DNA from: JAOAGA01 sp964540515
GTDB taxonomy: Bacteria > CALINM01
Length of the DNA stretch: 64,000 nucleotides
Reading direction: 5' to 3'
NCBI GenBank assembly: GCA_964540515.1
Contig: CAZIMS010000006.1
Coordinates: 62,001 to 126,000, forward strand
The position numbers and the translations under genes are program-made. The notes under the pieces were generated by a model, which was not told where the DNA came from, did not search any database, and saw only the letters and a program-made list of their open reading frames with translations. Below, one piece after another: positions 1 to 8,713 of this stretch (position 1 is its first letter; each line of letters opens with the position of its first letter).

Positions 1-498
1 GTACTCTATATTCTTCACTATAGCGGTAAAAAGCATACCTAAGCTGGAAAAGGTAAAACTCAAAACACAGATTATGGGTATAAATACCAGAAAATGAAAA
101 AAATTTATTAACTTTAATATTAAAAATAGTGTCATAACGATTAAACCACTTATAATACCTCTTGTAGTACCCCACAAAATCTCGCCTATTACTACATCTT
201 CAATGCTTACAGGAGTTACTATAATAGCATCAAAGGTTTTCTGAAAAATCATCTTCACAAAGCTTGAATATGTAGTATAAAAGAAAGAAGAGTTAAGTAC
301 AGCCATAGATATAATGGCAGGTGTTATAAAAATTTTATAGGGCAGTCCATCTATCTCCTTCACAAAGGCTCCAAGCCCGTATCCAAAGGCAAATATATAA
401 AAAAGAGGCTCCAATAGGGGAAGTAAGAAGTTAACCCAGAAAAGTTTTATAAAAACATCTCTATTTCTCTTCCAAACAGGAATAAATCCAAAATTCAT
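1..498 (-). CDS. ABC-2 type transporter permease, C-terminus beyond window edge
   Basis: Reading the minus strand from an ATG at 498 gives an open frame of 166 codons that runs off the window. It begins MNFGFIPVWKRNRDVF and continues with hydrophobic stretches typical of ABC-2 (NodJ/DrrB-like) exporter permeases, including a segment with PLLEPLFYIFAFGYGLG near residues 27-43. The start overlaps the stop of the preceding ATPase gene by one base (TAATG), so the two are translationally coupled and should form one exporter. Substrate unknown; drug, polysaccharide or lipid export are all possible. The missing C-terminal half prevents finer assignment. Confidence 0.85.
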   Translation of the reverse strand, partial: MNFGFIPVWKRNRDVFIKLFWVNFLLPLLEPLFYIFAFGYGLGAFVKEIDGLPYKIFITPAIISMAVLNSSFFYTTYSSFVKMIFQKTFDAIIVTPVSIEDVVIGEILWGTTRGIISGLIVMTLFLILKLINFFHFLVFIPIICVLSFTFSSLGMLFTAIVKNIEY

Positions 499-1400
499 TA
501 TTCTTTCAGTTCCTTCCCCGTAAAATATATAAAAAGGTCCTCTAAATTAGAAGGTCTTACAACAAATCGTGCATCGTTACATAAAGACATAAGCCTTTCT
601 AATATCTCTTTTTTGTCTTGAGAGTGAATATAAACCCTATCCTTAAAGAATGTTTTCTTCCCAGGGAAAGAAGAGATTAGGCTCTCTTCACAGTTATAAA
701 TCTCAACAGTCTCGACTCCTAAATAATTTTCTATGAGTTTTTTGGGGCTTCCTTCAATAATAACTTTCCCTAAATCCATTATATAAACCCTATCACAAAG
801 GTTTTCTGCCTCTTCCATATAATGAGTAGTAAGTATTACCGTCTTACCCATCTTTTTTAACTCGATTATTTTTTCCCAGATATGTCTCCTTGCCTGAGGG
901 TCAAGGCCTGTTGTTGGTTCATCAAGGATTATTAGCTGCGGGTCATTTATTAAACTTCTTGCTATTATTAATCTTCTTTTCATACCACCTGATAGATCTT
1001 GAACATTTGTATTTCTCTTATCATTAAGATCTACAAAATTTAGTAAATCATTAACAATCTCCCTTGACTTGTCTTTCTTAATAAAAAAGTATCTTGCATA
1101 GACCAATAAGTTTTCTTCAACCGTAAAATCAGGATCTAAGTTGTTGTCTTGAGGCACAACCCCAATCTTAGCTTTTATATCTCTCTCTTTGCCATTAACC
1201 TCTTCCCCAAATAAGACAAGTCTGCCACTTGTTATCTTTGAGGTGCAAGTTATCAGTTTGATTAGTGTTGTCTTTCCTGCGCCGTTAGGGCCTAAGAAAC
1301 CAACAATCTCCCCCTTTGCTACATAAAAACTTATACCTAATAGTGCAGGAAAGGTATCGTAATTCTTAAATATATTGAAACCCTCAACAATATTATTCAT
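498..1400 (-). CDS. ABC transporter ATP-binding protein (ABC-2 exporter type)
   Basis: 300-residue ATPase that would power the adjacent ABC-2 permease at the cytoplasmic membrane. Walker A is GPNGAGKT at residues 37-44, a Q-loop follows in VVPQDNNLDPDF, the ABC signature is LSGGMKRRL and Walker B with D-loop is LIILDEPTTGLDP. The unusual Q-loop context and the roughly 70-residue C-terminal extension fit the NodI/CcmA/DrrA exporter subfamily. It is transcribed before the permease in a two-gene unit and diverges from the potassium uptake genes. The substrate cannot be read from the sequence. Confidence 0.93.
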   Translation of the reverse strand: MNNIVEGFNIFKNYDTFPALLGISFYVAKGEIVGFLGPNGAGKTTLIKLITCTSKITSGRLVLFGEEVNGKERDIKAKIGVVPQDNNLDPDFTVEENLLVYARYFFIKKDKSREIVNDLLNFVDLNDKRNTNVQDLSGGMKRRLIIARSLINDPQLIILDEPTTGLDPQARRHIWEKIIELKKMGKTVILTTHYMEEAENLCDRVYIMDLGKVIIEGSPKKLIENYLGVETVEIYNCEESLISSFPGKKTFFKDRVYIHSQDKKEILERLMSLCNDARFVVRPSNLEDLFIYFTGKELKE

Positions 1401-1442
1401 GTTTTTATACTGTCATATTTTTACCTTTTTTTCAATTAACGG

Positions 1443-1470
1443 TTGCAAAAAAACTCAAAGGTTTTAAAAT
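1443..1470 (+). promoter_or_regulatory. Candidate sigma70 promoter of ktrB, possibly leaderless
   Basis: TTGCAA at 1443-1448, a 16-base spacer and TAAAAT at 1465-1470 lie directly before the ktrB ATG at 1479. Transcription starting 7-9 bases after the -10 box would begin at or next to the start codon. No Shine-Dalgarno sequence lies at a usable distance (the nearest, AAAGG, is 17 bases away). Confidence 0.45.
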
Positions 1471-1478
1471 AAAATGCT

Positions 1479-2834
1479 ATGACAATTAGAAACTTGATTA
1501 ATAATTTTTTCTCCTCTCCGCCGAGGACAATACTTTTTGCCTATTTTATTATAATTCTATTTGGTTCTGCTTTATTATATCTACCCTTTTCCACAACAAG
1601 GCCTATTTTTTATTTAGATGCCCTTTTTACTGCCGTTTCAGCTATAACTAATACAGGACTTATAGTTCTTGATACCTCAAAAGATTTTACTGCTACAGGG
1701 AAGATTATAATTCTTTTTTTAATACATTTAGGCGGTCTTGGATACATGACAATGACCACCTTCTTTTTGCTCACCTTTAGACAAAAGATAACTTTTAAAG
1801 ATCGGCTTATCTTGGCAGAATCACTTAACTATCCTGGCGTAGGTGGGCTTATTAAGTTTTTAACAAGAGTTTTTGTCTTTGTAATAATTATAGAAACACT
1901 GGGAGCAATAGTCCTCTTCTTTGGCTTTTTGAAAAGCAACAATATTATCTCTGCTATTAAACTTAGTGTCTTCCACTCTATATCCGCCTTTAACAATGCT
2001 GGTTTTTCTCTGCTAAAAAATAATCTCATTGATTATCAGCAAAATATAATTATAAATACCACTATCGCTACTCTTATAATACTTGGCGGTATTGGTTTCT
2101 TTGTTATAAACGATTTTTATCTCTATTTTAGAAAGGAAGTTAAGCGGATATCAAACCACTCTCTAATAGTTTGTTTTTCATCACTCTATCTTATTGTTTT
2201 TGGCGCAATATTAATAATGCTATTTGAGTATTCTAATACAAAGGGGCTCTGGAAATATGATTGTATGGACAGAATTATATCGGCAATATTTCATAGCATC
2301 TCAACAAGAACAGCAGGTTTTAATACCGTTGATATTTCTGGTTTCAGTGATGCTACCTTAAGCATAATGTCAGCTCTTATGTTTGTAGGAGCCTCACCAG
2401 GCTCGACGGGTGGCGGTATCAAGACAACCACAATAACAGTCATTTTTTTAGCCATAGTAAACTATGTAAGAGGTAGTAATACCGTTAATTTCAATTATAG
2501 AAAGATAAATATTGACCAGGTCTATAAAGCTTTGGTGATCTTCAGTTTTTCTTTTTTGTATATTACATTCATCGCAATCTTCATTAGTAAACTTGAGAAT
2601 GTGTCATTCACAAGTTCTCTCTTTGAGGTAATATCGGCCTTTTCTACTGTTGGCCTTTCCGTTGGCAACGGAGATGTATTAAGCTTATCTGCTAACTTTA
2701 CTATTCTTGGTAAAATTATTGTTATGTCAACAATGTTTATCGGAAAGATAGGTCTTTTAAGTTTTGTCATAGCTTTGACAAAAAAACCTAAAGATTCAAG
2801 GATAAAATATCCAGAAGCGAGGATACTTATATGA
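1479..2834 (+). CDS. ktrB: Ktr/Trk potassium uptake membrane subunit
   Basis: 451-residue integral membrane K+ translocating subunit of the TrkH/KtrB superfamily. The four pore loops are visible, each with its selectivity-filter glycine: AVSAITNTGLIVLD (about 52-65), SAFNNAGFSLL, STRTAGFNTVD and SAFSTVGLSVG. The flexible gating loop is GASPGSTGGGIKTTT. At about 450 residues it is closer to KtrB than to the longer TrkH. The stop overlaps the start of the downstream RCK subunit by four bases (ATGA), so the two make a coupled KtrAB-type system. The start has no Shine-Dalgarno sequence. Confidence 0.93.
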   Translation: MTIRNLINNFFSSPPRTILFAYFIIILFGSALLYLPFSTTRPIFYLDALFTAVSAITNTGLIVLDTSKDFTATGKIIILFLIHLGGLGYMTMTTFFLLTFRQKITFKDRLILAESLNYPGVGGLIKFLTRVFVFVIIIETLGAIVLFFGFLKSNNIISAIKLSVFHSISAFNNAGFSLLKNNLIDYQQNIIINTTIATLIILGGIGFFVINDFYLYFRKEVKRISNHSLIVCFSSLYLIVFGAILIMLFEYSNTKGLWKYDCMDRIISAIFHSISTRTAGFNTVDISGFSDATLSIMSALMFVGASPGSTGGGIKTTTITVIFLAIVNYVRGSNTVNFNYRKINIDQVYKALVIFSFSFLYITFIAIFISKLENVSFTSSLFEVISAFSTVGLSVGNGDVLSLSANFTILGKIIVMSTMFIGKIGLLSFVIALTKKPKDSRIKYPEARILI

Positions 2835-3481
2835 AAAAAACCTTTGCAGTTATTGGATTAGGTAGATTTGGCTTTCATGTAGCCAAAACATTGTCTGAAC
2901 TCGGGGCTGAAGTTATCGCCATTGACAGAGAAGAGGAAAATATACGAGAGCTTGCTGACTTTGTCACTCAAACATATATATTAGATGCGATGGATGAAAA
3001 GGCTATGAGAGAAGCTGGGATTGCTAATGTTGATGTGGCAATAGTTAGCATTGGACAAAATGTTGAGGCTAACTTAATAGTTGTAATGGTTTTGATAGAT
3101 TTAGGGATTAAAAATATTATAGCAAAGGCAGTAACACCATTGCACGGAAAGCTTCTTGAAAAAATGGGCGTCTCCCGTGTAGTATATCCAGAAAGAGATA
3201 TGGCTATTAGGGTTTCCCACTCACTGCTTATGAAAAATGTCCTTGAAGAGATTCCTCTTACACCAAAACACGGCATTTTTGAGATTAAAACACCTACCGC
3301 TTTTATTAACAAGTCTCTTAAGGAGCTTCAGATTAGAAAAAACTATAATGTTAATATTCTTGCTATAAGGAGAAACAACGACCTTATAATAAATCCTGCT
3401 GGAGATGATATTATAGAACAAGACGATATCCTCTTACTACTTGGAACAAATGACGGTGTTATTAAACTTACAAGGACCTAA
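2831..3481 (+). CDS. ktrA: Ktr potassium uptake regulatory subunit (RCK domain)
   Basis: 216-residue cytoplasmic gating ring subunit. The Rossmann nucleotide motif GLGRFG is at residues 9-14, followed by an acidic residue at the end of strand 2 (VIAIDREEEN), typical of NAD/ATP-binding RCK_N domains. A TrkA_C domain occupies about residues 135-216. One RCK_N plus one TrkA_C is the KtrA arrangement, against the doubled arrangement of TrkA. It is coupled to ktrB by a four-base overlap. Convergent with the Nudix gene, with only two bases between stop codons. Confidence 0.93.
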   Translation: MKKTFAVIGLGRFGFHVAKTLSELGAEVIAIDREEENIRELADFVTQTYILDAMDEKAMREAGIANVDVAIVSIGQNVEANLIVVMVLIDLGIKNIIAKAVTPLHGKLLEKMGVSRVVYPERDMAIRVSHSLLMKNVLEEIPLTPKHGIFEIKTPTAFINKSLKELQIRKNYNVNILAIRRNNDLIINPAGDDIIEQDDILLLLGTNDGVIKLTRT

Positions 3482-3483
3482 TT

Positions 3484-3924
3484 TTATATCCAAGATTTCT
3501 TCCACTTAAAATAGTCTTTTAATATCTTCTTGTGGTCAAAAACAATATCTTCTGGGAGCTCAGTCTCTTTGAAAATTTTTGCATTTTTTGCGTCATCTCC
3601 TGCAATTAACTGTTCTCCACGAGCAGTTGCTACAAAAACCACTGACACTGTGTGAAATCTTGGATCTCTTTTAGGATCAGAATAGACCCCAAAAAGAAAA
3701 AGGTTAGCTATATCAAGATTAGTTTCTTCCTTTGCCTCTCTCTTTGCAGCCACCTCAACTGTCTCACCGTAATCTACGAAACCACCTGGTATTGCCCATC
3801 CAAAGGGCTCGTTTTTTCTCTCTATAAGGATAACTCCATCTTCTACTTCTATTATAATATCTACTGTTAAAAATGGGTTTCTGGGCTTGATATTTGAGCC
3901 ACAATTTTCACATTTAATTATCAT
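3484..3924 (-). CDS. Nudix hydrolase
   Basis: 146-residue Nudix pyrophosphohydrolase. The Nudix box begins at G48 and reads GFVDYGETVEVAAKREAKEE; it matches GX5EX7REUXEE, with N in place of the usual late glycine. The N-terminus has a CxxC pair (CENCGS, residues 5-10), half a zinc-ribbon-like knuckle found in some ADP-ribose/NADH pyrophosphatase relatives. Substrate unknown; ADP-ribose or an oxidised nucleotide is plausible. Lies 12 bases downstream of the UspA gene on the same strand, so the two are probably co-transcribed. Confidence 0.88.
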   Translation of the reverse strand: MIIKCENCGSNIKPRNPFLTVDIIIEVEDGVILIERKNEPFGWAIPGGFVDYGETVEVAAKREAKEETNLDIANLFLFGVYSDPKRDPRFHTVSVVFVATARGEQLIAGDDAKNAKIFKETELPEDIVFDHKKILKDYFKWKKSWI

Positions 3925-3936
3925 TCCAATCTCCCT

Positions 3937-4797
3937 TTATTTTGTATTTGGAATAATTAGCACAGGTGTTTTTGAGTGTCTAATTACATATCGAGAAGTG
4001 CTACCCAATAAAAGACGGGAAGCAAGTCCCAAACCACGGGTACCCATTACAACAAGAGTAAATTTGCCAGCATTAATAAAGTCTGTTAACTCCAAATAGG
4101 ATATGCCATGCAAAAGCTCTTTTTGGGCAGGTATATTAAGTTCTTTCTCAAGGTCCTCCATTCTTTTTAGAACTATGGCATCTAACTGAGTTGTGTCAAA
4201 CTCAATAGGATACTCAACTACTATAGGCTCTCGGACATGAGCAATGGTAAGCCCTTTAATAAAATTCTTATTGTCCATCAAAAATTTTTTAACACCTACC
4301 GTTTCCGATGAAAAATCGGTAGCAAAAAGAATGTTATCAAATAGGTGTGATATCTTTATAGCTGAGAACCTTGCTTTTTTTTCAGTATCAAAATCACTCA
4401 TTTTAAGAATAAGAATAGGTATATTGGCATGTTCAATTAATTCTGAAGTTACACTCCCAAGTATTATCTCTCTTGCAATGCTCTTTCCATGAGAACCAAC
4501 TATTATCATTGATGCCCCATTATCTTTTGCAGAATCTAATATCTCTTTCCAACAGGTTCCTACTCTTAGGTCAACAGTAACATTAAACTCTTCACTTATT
4601 AGTATATCTGCTTCCTTATTGAGAAGATTAAAGGACTCATCTTTTAAATCTATGGGGACCAAGGATGAATACTTAAGATCAATAACATGGGTAAGAATTA
4701 TGTTGGAAATATTGAAGTTTTTCAACTCCTTAAGTGATTGCAATAGATTATAGGAAGTATTTGAAAGATCTGTTGCAATAAGAACTTTGCTTAGCAT
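3937..4797 (-). CDS. Tandem universal stress protein (two UspA domains)
   Basis: 286-residue cytoplasmic protein made of two UspA folds. Each half ends with the ATP-binding signature: IIVGSHGKSIAREIILGS in the first domain and VVMGTRGLGLASRLLLGS in the second, both of the G-2x-G-9x-GS form. Retention of both motifs suggests two ATP-binding sites. Tandem UspA proteins act in stress survival by poorly defined routes. It opens a small unit with the Nudix hydrolase. The 114 bases between it and the aminotransferase gene are very AT-rich, with no clear promoter or terminator. Confidence 0.92.
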   Translation of the reverse strand: MLSKVLIATDLSNTSYNLLQSLKELKNFNISNIILTHVIDLKYSSLVPIDLKDESFNLLNKEADILISEEFNVTVDLRVGTCWKEILDSAKDNGASMIIVGSHGKSIAREIILGSVTSELIEHANIPILILKMSDFDTEKKARFSAIKISHLFDNILFATDFSSETVGVKKFLMDNKNFIKGLTIAHVREPIVVEYPIEFDTTQLDAIVLKRMEDLEKELNIPAQKELLHGISYLELTDFINAGKFTLVVMGTRGLGLASRLLLGSTSRYVIRHSKTPVLIIPNTK

Positions 4798-4911
4798 ATT
4801 AACCTCCTCCTCTTCTTTCTTCTATTGAAATTTAATCAGAGGTTAACAAAAAATGCAAATTCTTAAAAATATATTATTTTTTTAAATAATTTGAAACTAT
4901 TGCTACTAAGA

Positions 4912-6117
4912 TTAGTAGAGTTTTTCCAATGCCTCTCTTATACTTTCGATCCCCTTCTTAATGTTGTCCTTTGAAGTGGCAAAAGAAAATCTAAGATAAC
5001 CTGGCGCTCCAAAGGCCTCTCCAGGCACTACCCCAACTTTTGCCATTTGTAATAGATAATCGGCAAGGTCAAGCGTATTTTTTATGGTTTTATTATTATA
5101 CTTTTTACCTATATAACTTGAAAAGTCTGGGAAAATATAAAAACTGCCCTCAGGTTTGTGAACTCTAACGTTAGGTAAATCATGGATAAGCTTGTAAATT
5201 AGATCTCTTCTTTCTTTGAACTCTGCAACCATCTTTTTCAAATCATCGGTCTCCTTTAATAAAGCAACCTCTGCTGCTCTCTGAGAGATAGAGCTTGGGT
5301 TTGAGGTGGTTTGACTTTGAATATCATTCATTACTTTCGCAAGCTTCTCATGGGAGATTGTATAACCAATTCTCCAGCCTGTCATCGCATAACTTTTAGA
5401 GACTCCATTCACAACAATTACTTTTTCAGTGATAGTCTTATTTCTATCGATTAGTTCAAGGGTAGAAACAAACTTTTTATCATAGACAAGTTTGTCATAA
5501 ATCTCATCAAAGATTAGATATAAACCGTGTTTTTCAGCTATCTTGATAATTTTTTTTAGCTCTTCTTTAAAGTATACTGCCCCTGTAGGGTTGGAAGGTG
5601 AGCTAATTATTAAGGCCCTAGTCTTATTAGTTATAGCATTTTCTATCTTTTCAGGAGATACTTTAAAATCGTCATCAATTGTTGTTTTAATAAATACGGG
5701 CTTTCCTCCTACTAAAGATATCTGCTCAGGATAGGATACCCAGTAGGGAGATGGAATTATAACCTCATCTCCCCTATCAAATAAAGCAAGAGCAATATTA
5801 AAAAGAGAATGCTTAGCACCATTAGATACTACAATCATAGAAGGAGTTATATCTACCTTGTACTCTCTCTTATACCAAGCGCATATGGCATTCTTAAGGC
5901 TATCGGTTCCACCAGCAGGTGTGTATTTTGTAAAACCCTCATCTATTGCTAACCTTCCTGCTTCTTTTATATACTCAGGGGTATCAAAATCAGGCTCTCC
6001 TACCCCAAAACTTATAACGTTGATGTTATTTTTAATCATATCCTTAATCTTTGCATCTAAGGCAAGGGTCGGTGAGGGATTTAATTTTGATATTCTTTTA
6101 GCAAATGAATCTTTCAT
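4912..6117 (-). CDS. aspC: Class I aspartate/prephenate-type aminotransferase
   Basis: 401-residue PLP-dependent aminotransferase, probably moving the amino group between aspartate and 2-oxoglutarate in the cytoplasm. Visible landmarks are FGVGEPDFDTPEYI (37-50), the substrate-binding YTPAGG (65-70), SSPSNPTGAVY (172-182) and the Schiff-base lysine K241 in SKSYAMTGWRIGY. This is the thermophile-type Igamma subgroup, some members of which also use prephenate. Last gene of an operon with rsmD, a secreted protein and coaD. The symbol reflects family, not proven substrate. Confidence 0.9.
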   Translation of the reverse strand: MKDSFAKRISKLNPSPTLALDAKIKDMIKNNINVISFGVGEPDFDTPEYIKEAGRLAIDEGFTKYTPAGGTDSLKNAICAWYKREYKVDITPSMIVVSNGAKHSLFNIALALFDRGDEVIIPSPYWVSYPEQISLVGGKPVFIKTTIDDDFKVSPEKIENAITNKTRALIISSPSNPTGAVYFKEELKKIIKIAEKHGLYLIFDEIYDKLVYDKKFVSTLELIDRNKTITEKVIVVNGVSKSYAMTGWRIGYTISHEKLAKVMNDIQSQTTSNPSSISQRAAEVALLKETDDLKKMVAEFKERRDLIYKLIHDLPNVRVHKPEGSFYIFPDFSSYIGKKYNNKTIKNTLDLADYLLQMAKVGVVPGEAFGAPGYLRFSFATSKDNIKKGIESIREALEKLY

Positions 6118-6128
6118 ATGACTCCCTT

Positions 6129-6617
6129 CTATCTATTTTTTATCTCTTTTAGCTTTTTTGTAAGGTGTACTCTTACAATTTCAGGTACAAGGTCCTTTAC
6201 ACAGCCACCTAAACTAAAAATCTCTTTAACAATTCTTGAACTCACATACATGTAATTTTCAGAACTCATCATAAAAACAGTCTCCACATCTCCCCACAAT
6301 TTTTTATTCATCAATGCCATCTGAAACTCATACTCAAAATCAGATACTGCTCTAAGCCCTCTTATTATGACCTTGATATTTCTTTCCTTCACATAGTTTA
6401 CCAATAACCCGTTAAATCTATCTACCTCTACCTTCGGATTATCTTTAAAAACTTCCTTAATAATATCTACCCTCTCTTCCGGTGAAAAAAGTCCTGTCTT
6501 TTCAGAGTTATAGGCAACTCCTATTATTATCTTGTCAAAGATCTTACAGCTTCTCTCGATAATGTCATAATGTCCGTTTGTTATAGGGTCAAAAGAACCA
6601 GGGTAGATAGCTATCAT
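6129..6617 (-). CDS. coaD: Phosphopantetheine adenylyltransferase
   Basis: 162 residues, the usual length for CoaD, which catalyses the penultimate step of coenzyme A synthesis (4'-phosphopantetheine + ATP to dephospho-CoA). The nucleotidyltransferase signature TNGH (13-16) follows YPGSFDPI, and the second signature is SSRIVKEI near residue 128. The start overlaps the stop of the upstream secreted protein by four bases. rsmD next to coaD is a common bacterial arrangement. Confidence 0.95.
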   Translation of the reverse strand: MIAIYPGSFDPITNGHYDIIERSCKIFDKIIIGVAYNSEKTGLFSPEERVDIIKEVFKDNPKVEVDRFNGLLVNYVKERNIKVIIRGLRAVSDFEYEFQMALMNKKLWGDVETVFMMSSENYMYVSSRIVKEIFSLGGCVKDLVPEIVRVHLTKKLKEIKNR

Positions 6618-7057
6618 TTCTTCTTGCTCCTTTTGGCAGAATAAATTTTTAAGAGCTCCTTCTTGGGGAGAATTAATGACTCTTCTTTCTTCTTTAAGAT
6701 TACTTTTATATTCTTCTCATAGTTTTCAGATTTTTTCAAATTCCTAAAAGACAGTCTCATAAAGACTTCAATCTCGTTTCCTTTTCCTTCACTGGAGACA
6801 AAACTTGATTTATGGGCACCCTCTACCTTTACATCAGACTCATCTACTATTTTTGAGAACTCTTCAAAGCTCATCTCTCTCTTATCAATATAGATATCAT
6901 AAAAGTCTCTCTTTCTGTTATAACTTGCTAAATCCATTAGATCATCAAAAAATTTCTGAGCTTTCAAAGAAGCATCAAAATTACTCTTTTTCGAATGAGA
7001 TAATTCAGGATAAATTAAAAAGATAAGAATAAAAAATAAAAAAAGCTTTCTCATCAA
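6614..7057 (-). CDS. Secreted protein of unknown function
   Basis: 147 residues with a clear Sec signal peptide: positive MMRK, a hydrophobic LFLFFILIFLIY core and a likely cleavage near residue 22 (SHS). The mature part is lysine- and glutamate-rich, with a mixed alpha/beta look and no cysteines; I do not recognise a family. It overlaps rsmD and coaD by four bases on each side, so it is translated in step with both, but nothing links it functionally to rRNA methylation or CoA synthesis. Confidence 0.7.
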   Translation of the reverse strand: MMRKLFLFFILIFLIYPELSHSKKSNFDASLKAQKFFDDLMDLASYNRKRDFYDIYIDKREMSFEEFSKIVDESDVKVEGAHKSSFVSSEGKGNEIEVFMRLSFRNLKKSENYEKNIKVILKKKEESLILPKKELLKIYSAKRSKKK

Positions 7058-7593
7058 CCTACCTTTCTAAAAAAATAAACATAAGAGTCGCCATATTTTC
7101 TAATATCGGCCTCTAAATCTTCTGGAATATCTATCTCTTCCTTATCTCTAACCCTCAAAATAATAAGTCCCTTAACTTCTAATAGGTTACTTGCCAATAG
7201 GTCCTTTATAACCCTATTACCTAAAAATAAATCAAAAGGTGGATCTGCAAAAATTATATTAAATTTTAGACCTTTTGTGGAAATTTTTTTTATAATATTA
7301 AAAACATCTCCAATTAAAATTTTGTAATCTTTTTTAAACCCCTCAAGGTTTCTTTTTATGTATACCTTACTTTGGGGATTTTTATCTACAAAAATAACTG
7401 ATTTTGCACCCCTGCTTAGGGCTTCAATACCAAAATTTCCAGAACCTGCAAATAAGTCGAGAATAAGAGAATCTTCCCAATTTTGAGATTGAAGAATATT
7501 AAATATGGCCTCTTTTATCATATCAGTTAGAGGTCTTATGCCGCTTGGACTCTTCAAGACCCTTCCTTTCAGAATACCAGAAATAACTCTCAC
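7054..7593 (-). CDS. rsmD: 16S rRNA (guanine-966-N2)-methyltransferase
   Basis: 179-residue class I SAM methyltransferase acting on the small ribosomal subunit. Motif I is LDLFAGSGNFGIEALSRGA (46-64) and the catalytic DPPF is at residues 117-120. The N-terminal MRVISGILKGRVL and GIRPLTDMIKEAIFNIL segments are diagnostic for RsmD. It begins a four-gene minus-strand operon and diverges from the potassium channel gene. Confidence 0.95.
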   Translation of the reverse strand: MRVISGILKGRVLKSPSGIRPLTDMIKEAIFNILQSQNWEDSLILDLFAGSGNFGIEALSRGAKSVIFVDKNPQSKVYIKRNLEGFKKDYKILIGDVFNIIKKISTKGLKFNIIFADPPFDLFLGNRVIKDLLASNLLEVKGLIILRVRDKEEIDIPEDLEADIRKYGDSYVYFFRKVG

Positions 7594-7646
7594 TTACTTC
7601 CCCTTTATTATCTTTAAACACTTTTAAGCCCATGAACAGCCTGCTA

Positions 7647-7673
7647 TTGCTTAATATAGCTATATAGTATAAA
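7647..7673 (+). promoter_or_regulatory. Weak candidate promoter for the potassium channel gene
   Basis: TTGCTT at 7647-7652 and TATAAA at 7668-7673, with a 15-base spacer, directly before the ATG at 7679. The 12 bases TAAAATAAAATG at 7670-7681 are identical to 1465-1476 in front of ktrB. No Shine-Dalgarno sequence is present for either ATG (7679 or 7688). Confidence 0.3.
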
Positions 7674-7678
7674 ATAAA

Positions 7679-8713
7679 ATGTTTATAATGACAAAAGAAT
7701 ATACCTTTATTACAAAAAAGTTAAAGATTATACTAGTGATAATTATCATCATTTTTCTCATCGGCACCTTCGGCTTTCATATAATTGAAGACATGCCATT
7801 ATTTGACAGCTTTTATATGACATTAATTACTATAACCACCATAGGCTATAGAGAAGTAAAGGAGCTCTCTCATTATGGAAAAGTTTTTAATTCTATACTC
7901 ATACTGTTTGGTGTTTCAACTGTTGCATATGGTTACTCCGTTATTACTTCAATAATAATAGAAGGGGAACTAAAACAGGTTTGGATTTTTAGGAGGAAGT
8001 TAAAGATGTTGGAAAAGCTCAAAGACCATTATATTGTATGTGGTTATGGCAGAATGGGAAGCTACATCTGCAAAAAGTTGCGGGAAGAAAAGATTCCCTT
8101 TGTTGTTATCGATAAAAATCCAAGCCTTAAGACATTAATTGAGCAGGAAGACTATCTATTTATTAATGACGATTCATCAAGAGAAGAAGTATTAAAACTC
8201 GCTGGTGTTGACCGTGCCAAAGGACTTATTAGTGTTGTATCTTCAGATGCTGACAATGTCTATATAGTATTGACGGCAAGGCAATTAAATTCAAAGCTAT
8301 ATATCATCGCAAGAGCTGCCGAAGAATCTTCTGAACAAAAGATGTATAAAGCCGGCGCTGATAAGGTTATATCACCCTATATCATTGGTGGCGAAAGAAT
8401 GGCTTTAGCAGTATTAAAACCTAATGTTCTTGATTTCATAGAAATTGCTGTAGGTGGTAAGGGGAAAAAGGGTGTTTTAAGGATGGAAGAAATAGTAGTT
8501 TCAGAAAAATCAAAGCTTGTTGGTAAGACCATTATGGAGAGCCAGATCAGGGAGATAACTGGGTCTATAATCATAGCTGTAAAAAAGGCTGATGGTACAA
8601 TGGAGTTTAATCCAAAACCTAAATACAAGGTTGCTGCAGATGATGTATTTATAGCCTTAGGAAGCACAGAACACCTAACTCTTTTGGAGGATATAGCATA
8701 TGGAAAAGCTTAA
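7679..8713 (+). CDS. Two-TM potassium channel with RCK (TrkA) domains
   Basis: 344-residue MthK-like channel: TM1 about 14-34, pore helix and filter at about 48-65, TM2 about 72-92, then an RCK_N Rossmann domain with CGYGRMGSYI near 121 and a TrkA_C domain from about 260. The tetramer should be gated by ligand binding to the cytoplasmic ring. The filter reads TITTIGYREV, not the canonical TVGYGD: the residue after Tyr is Arg and the next is Glu. Ion selectivity is therefore uncertain. ATG 7688 is an alternative start three codons in. Its end overlaps the next gene by 14 bases. Confidence 0.88.
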   Translation: MFIMTKEYTFITKKLKIILVIIIIIFLIGTFGFHIIEDMPLFDSFYMTLITITTIGYREVKELSHYGKVFNSILILFGVSTVAYGYSVITSIIIEGELKQVWIFRRKLKMLEKLKDHYIVCGYGRMGSYICKKLREEKIPFVVIDKNPSLKTLIEQEDYLFINDDSSREEVLKLAGVDRAKGLISVVSSDADNVYIVLTARQLNSKLYIIARAAEESSEQKMYKAGADKVISPYIIGGERMALAVLKPNVLDFIEIAVGGKGKKGVLRMEEIVVSEKSKLVGKTIMESQIREITGSIIIAVKKADGTMEFNPKPKYKVAADDVFIALGSTEHLTLLEDIAYGKA

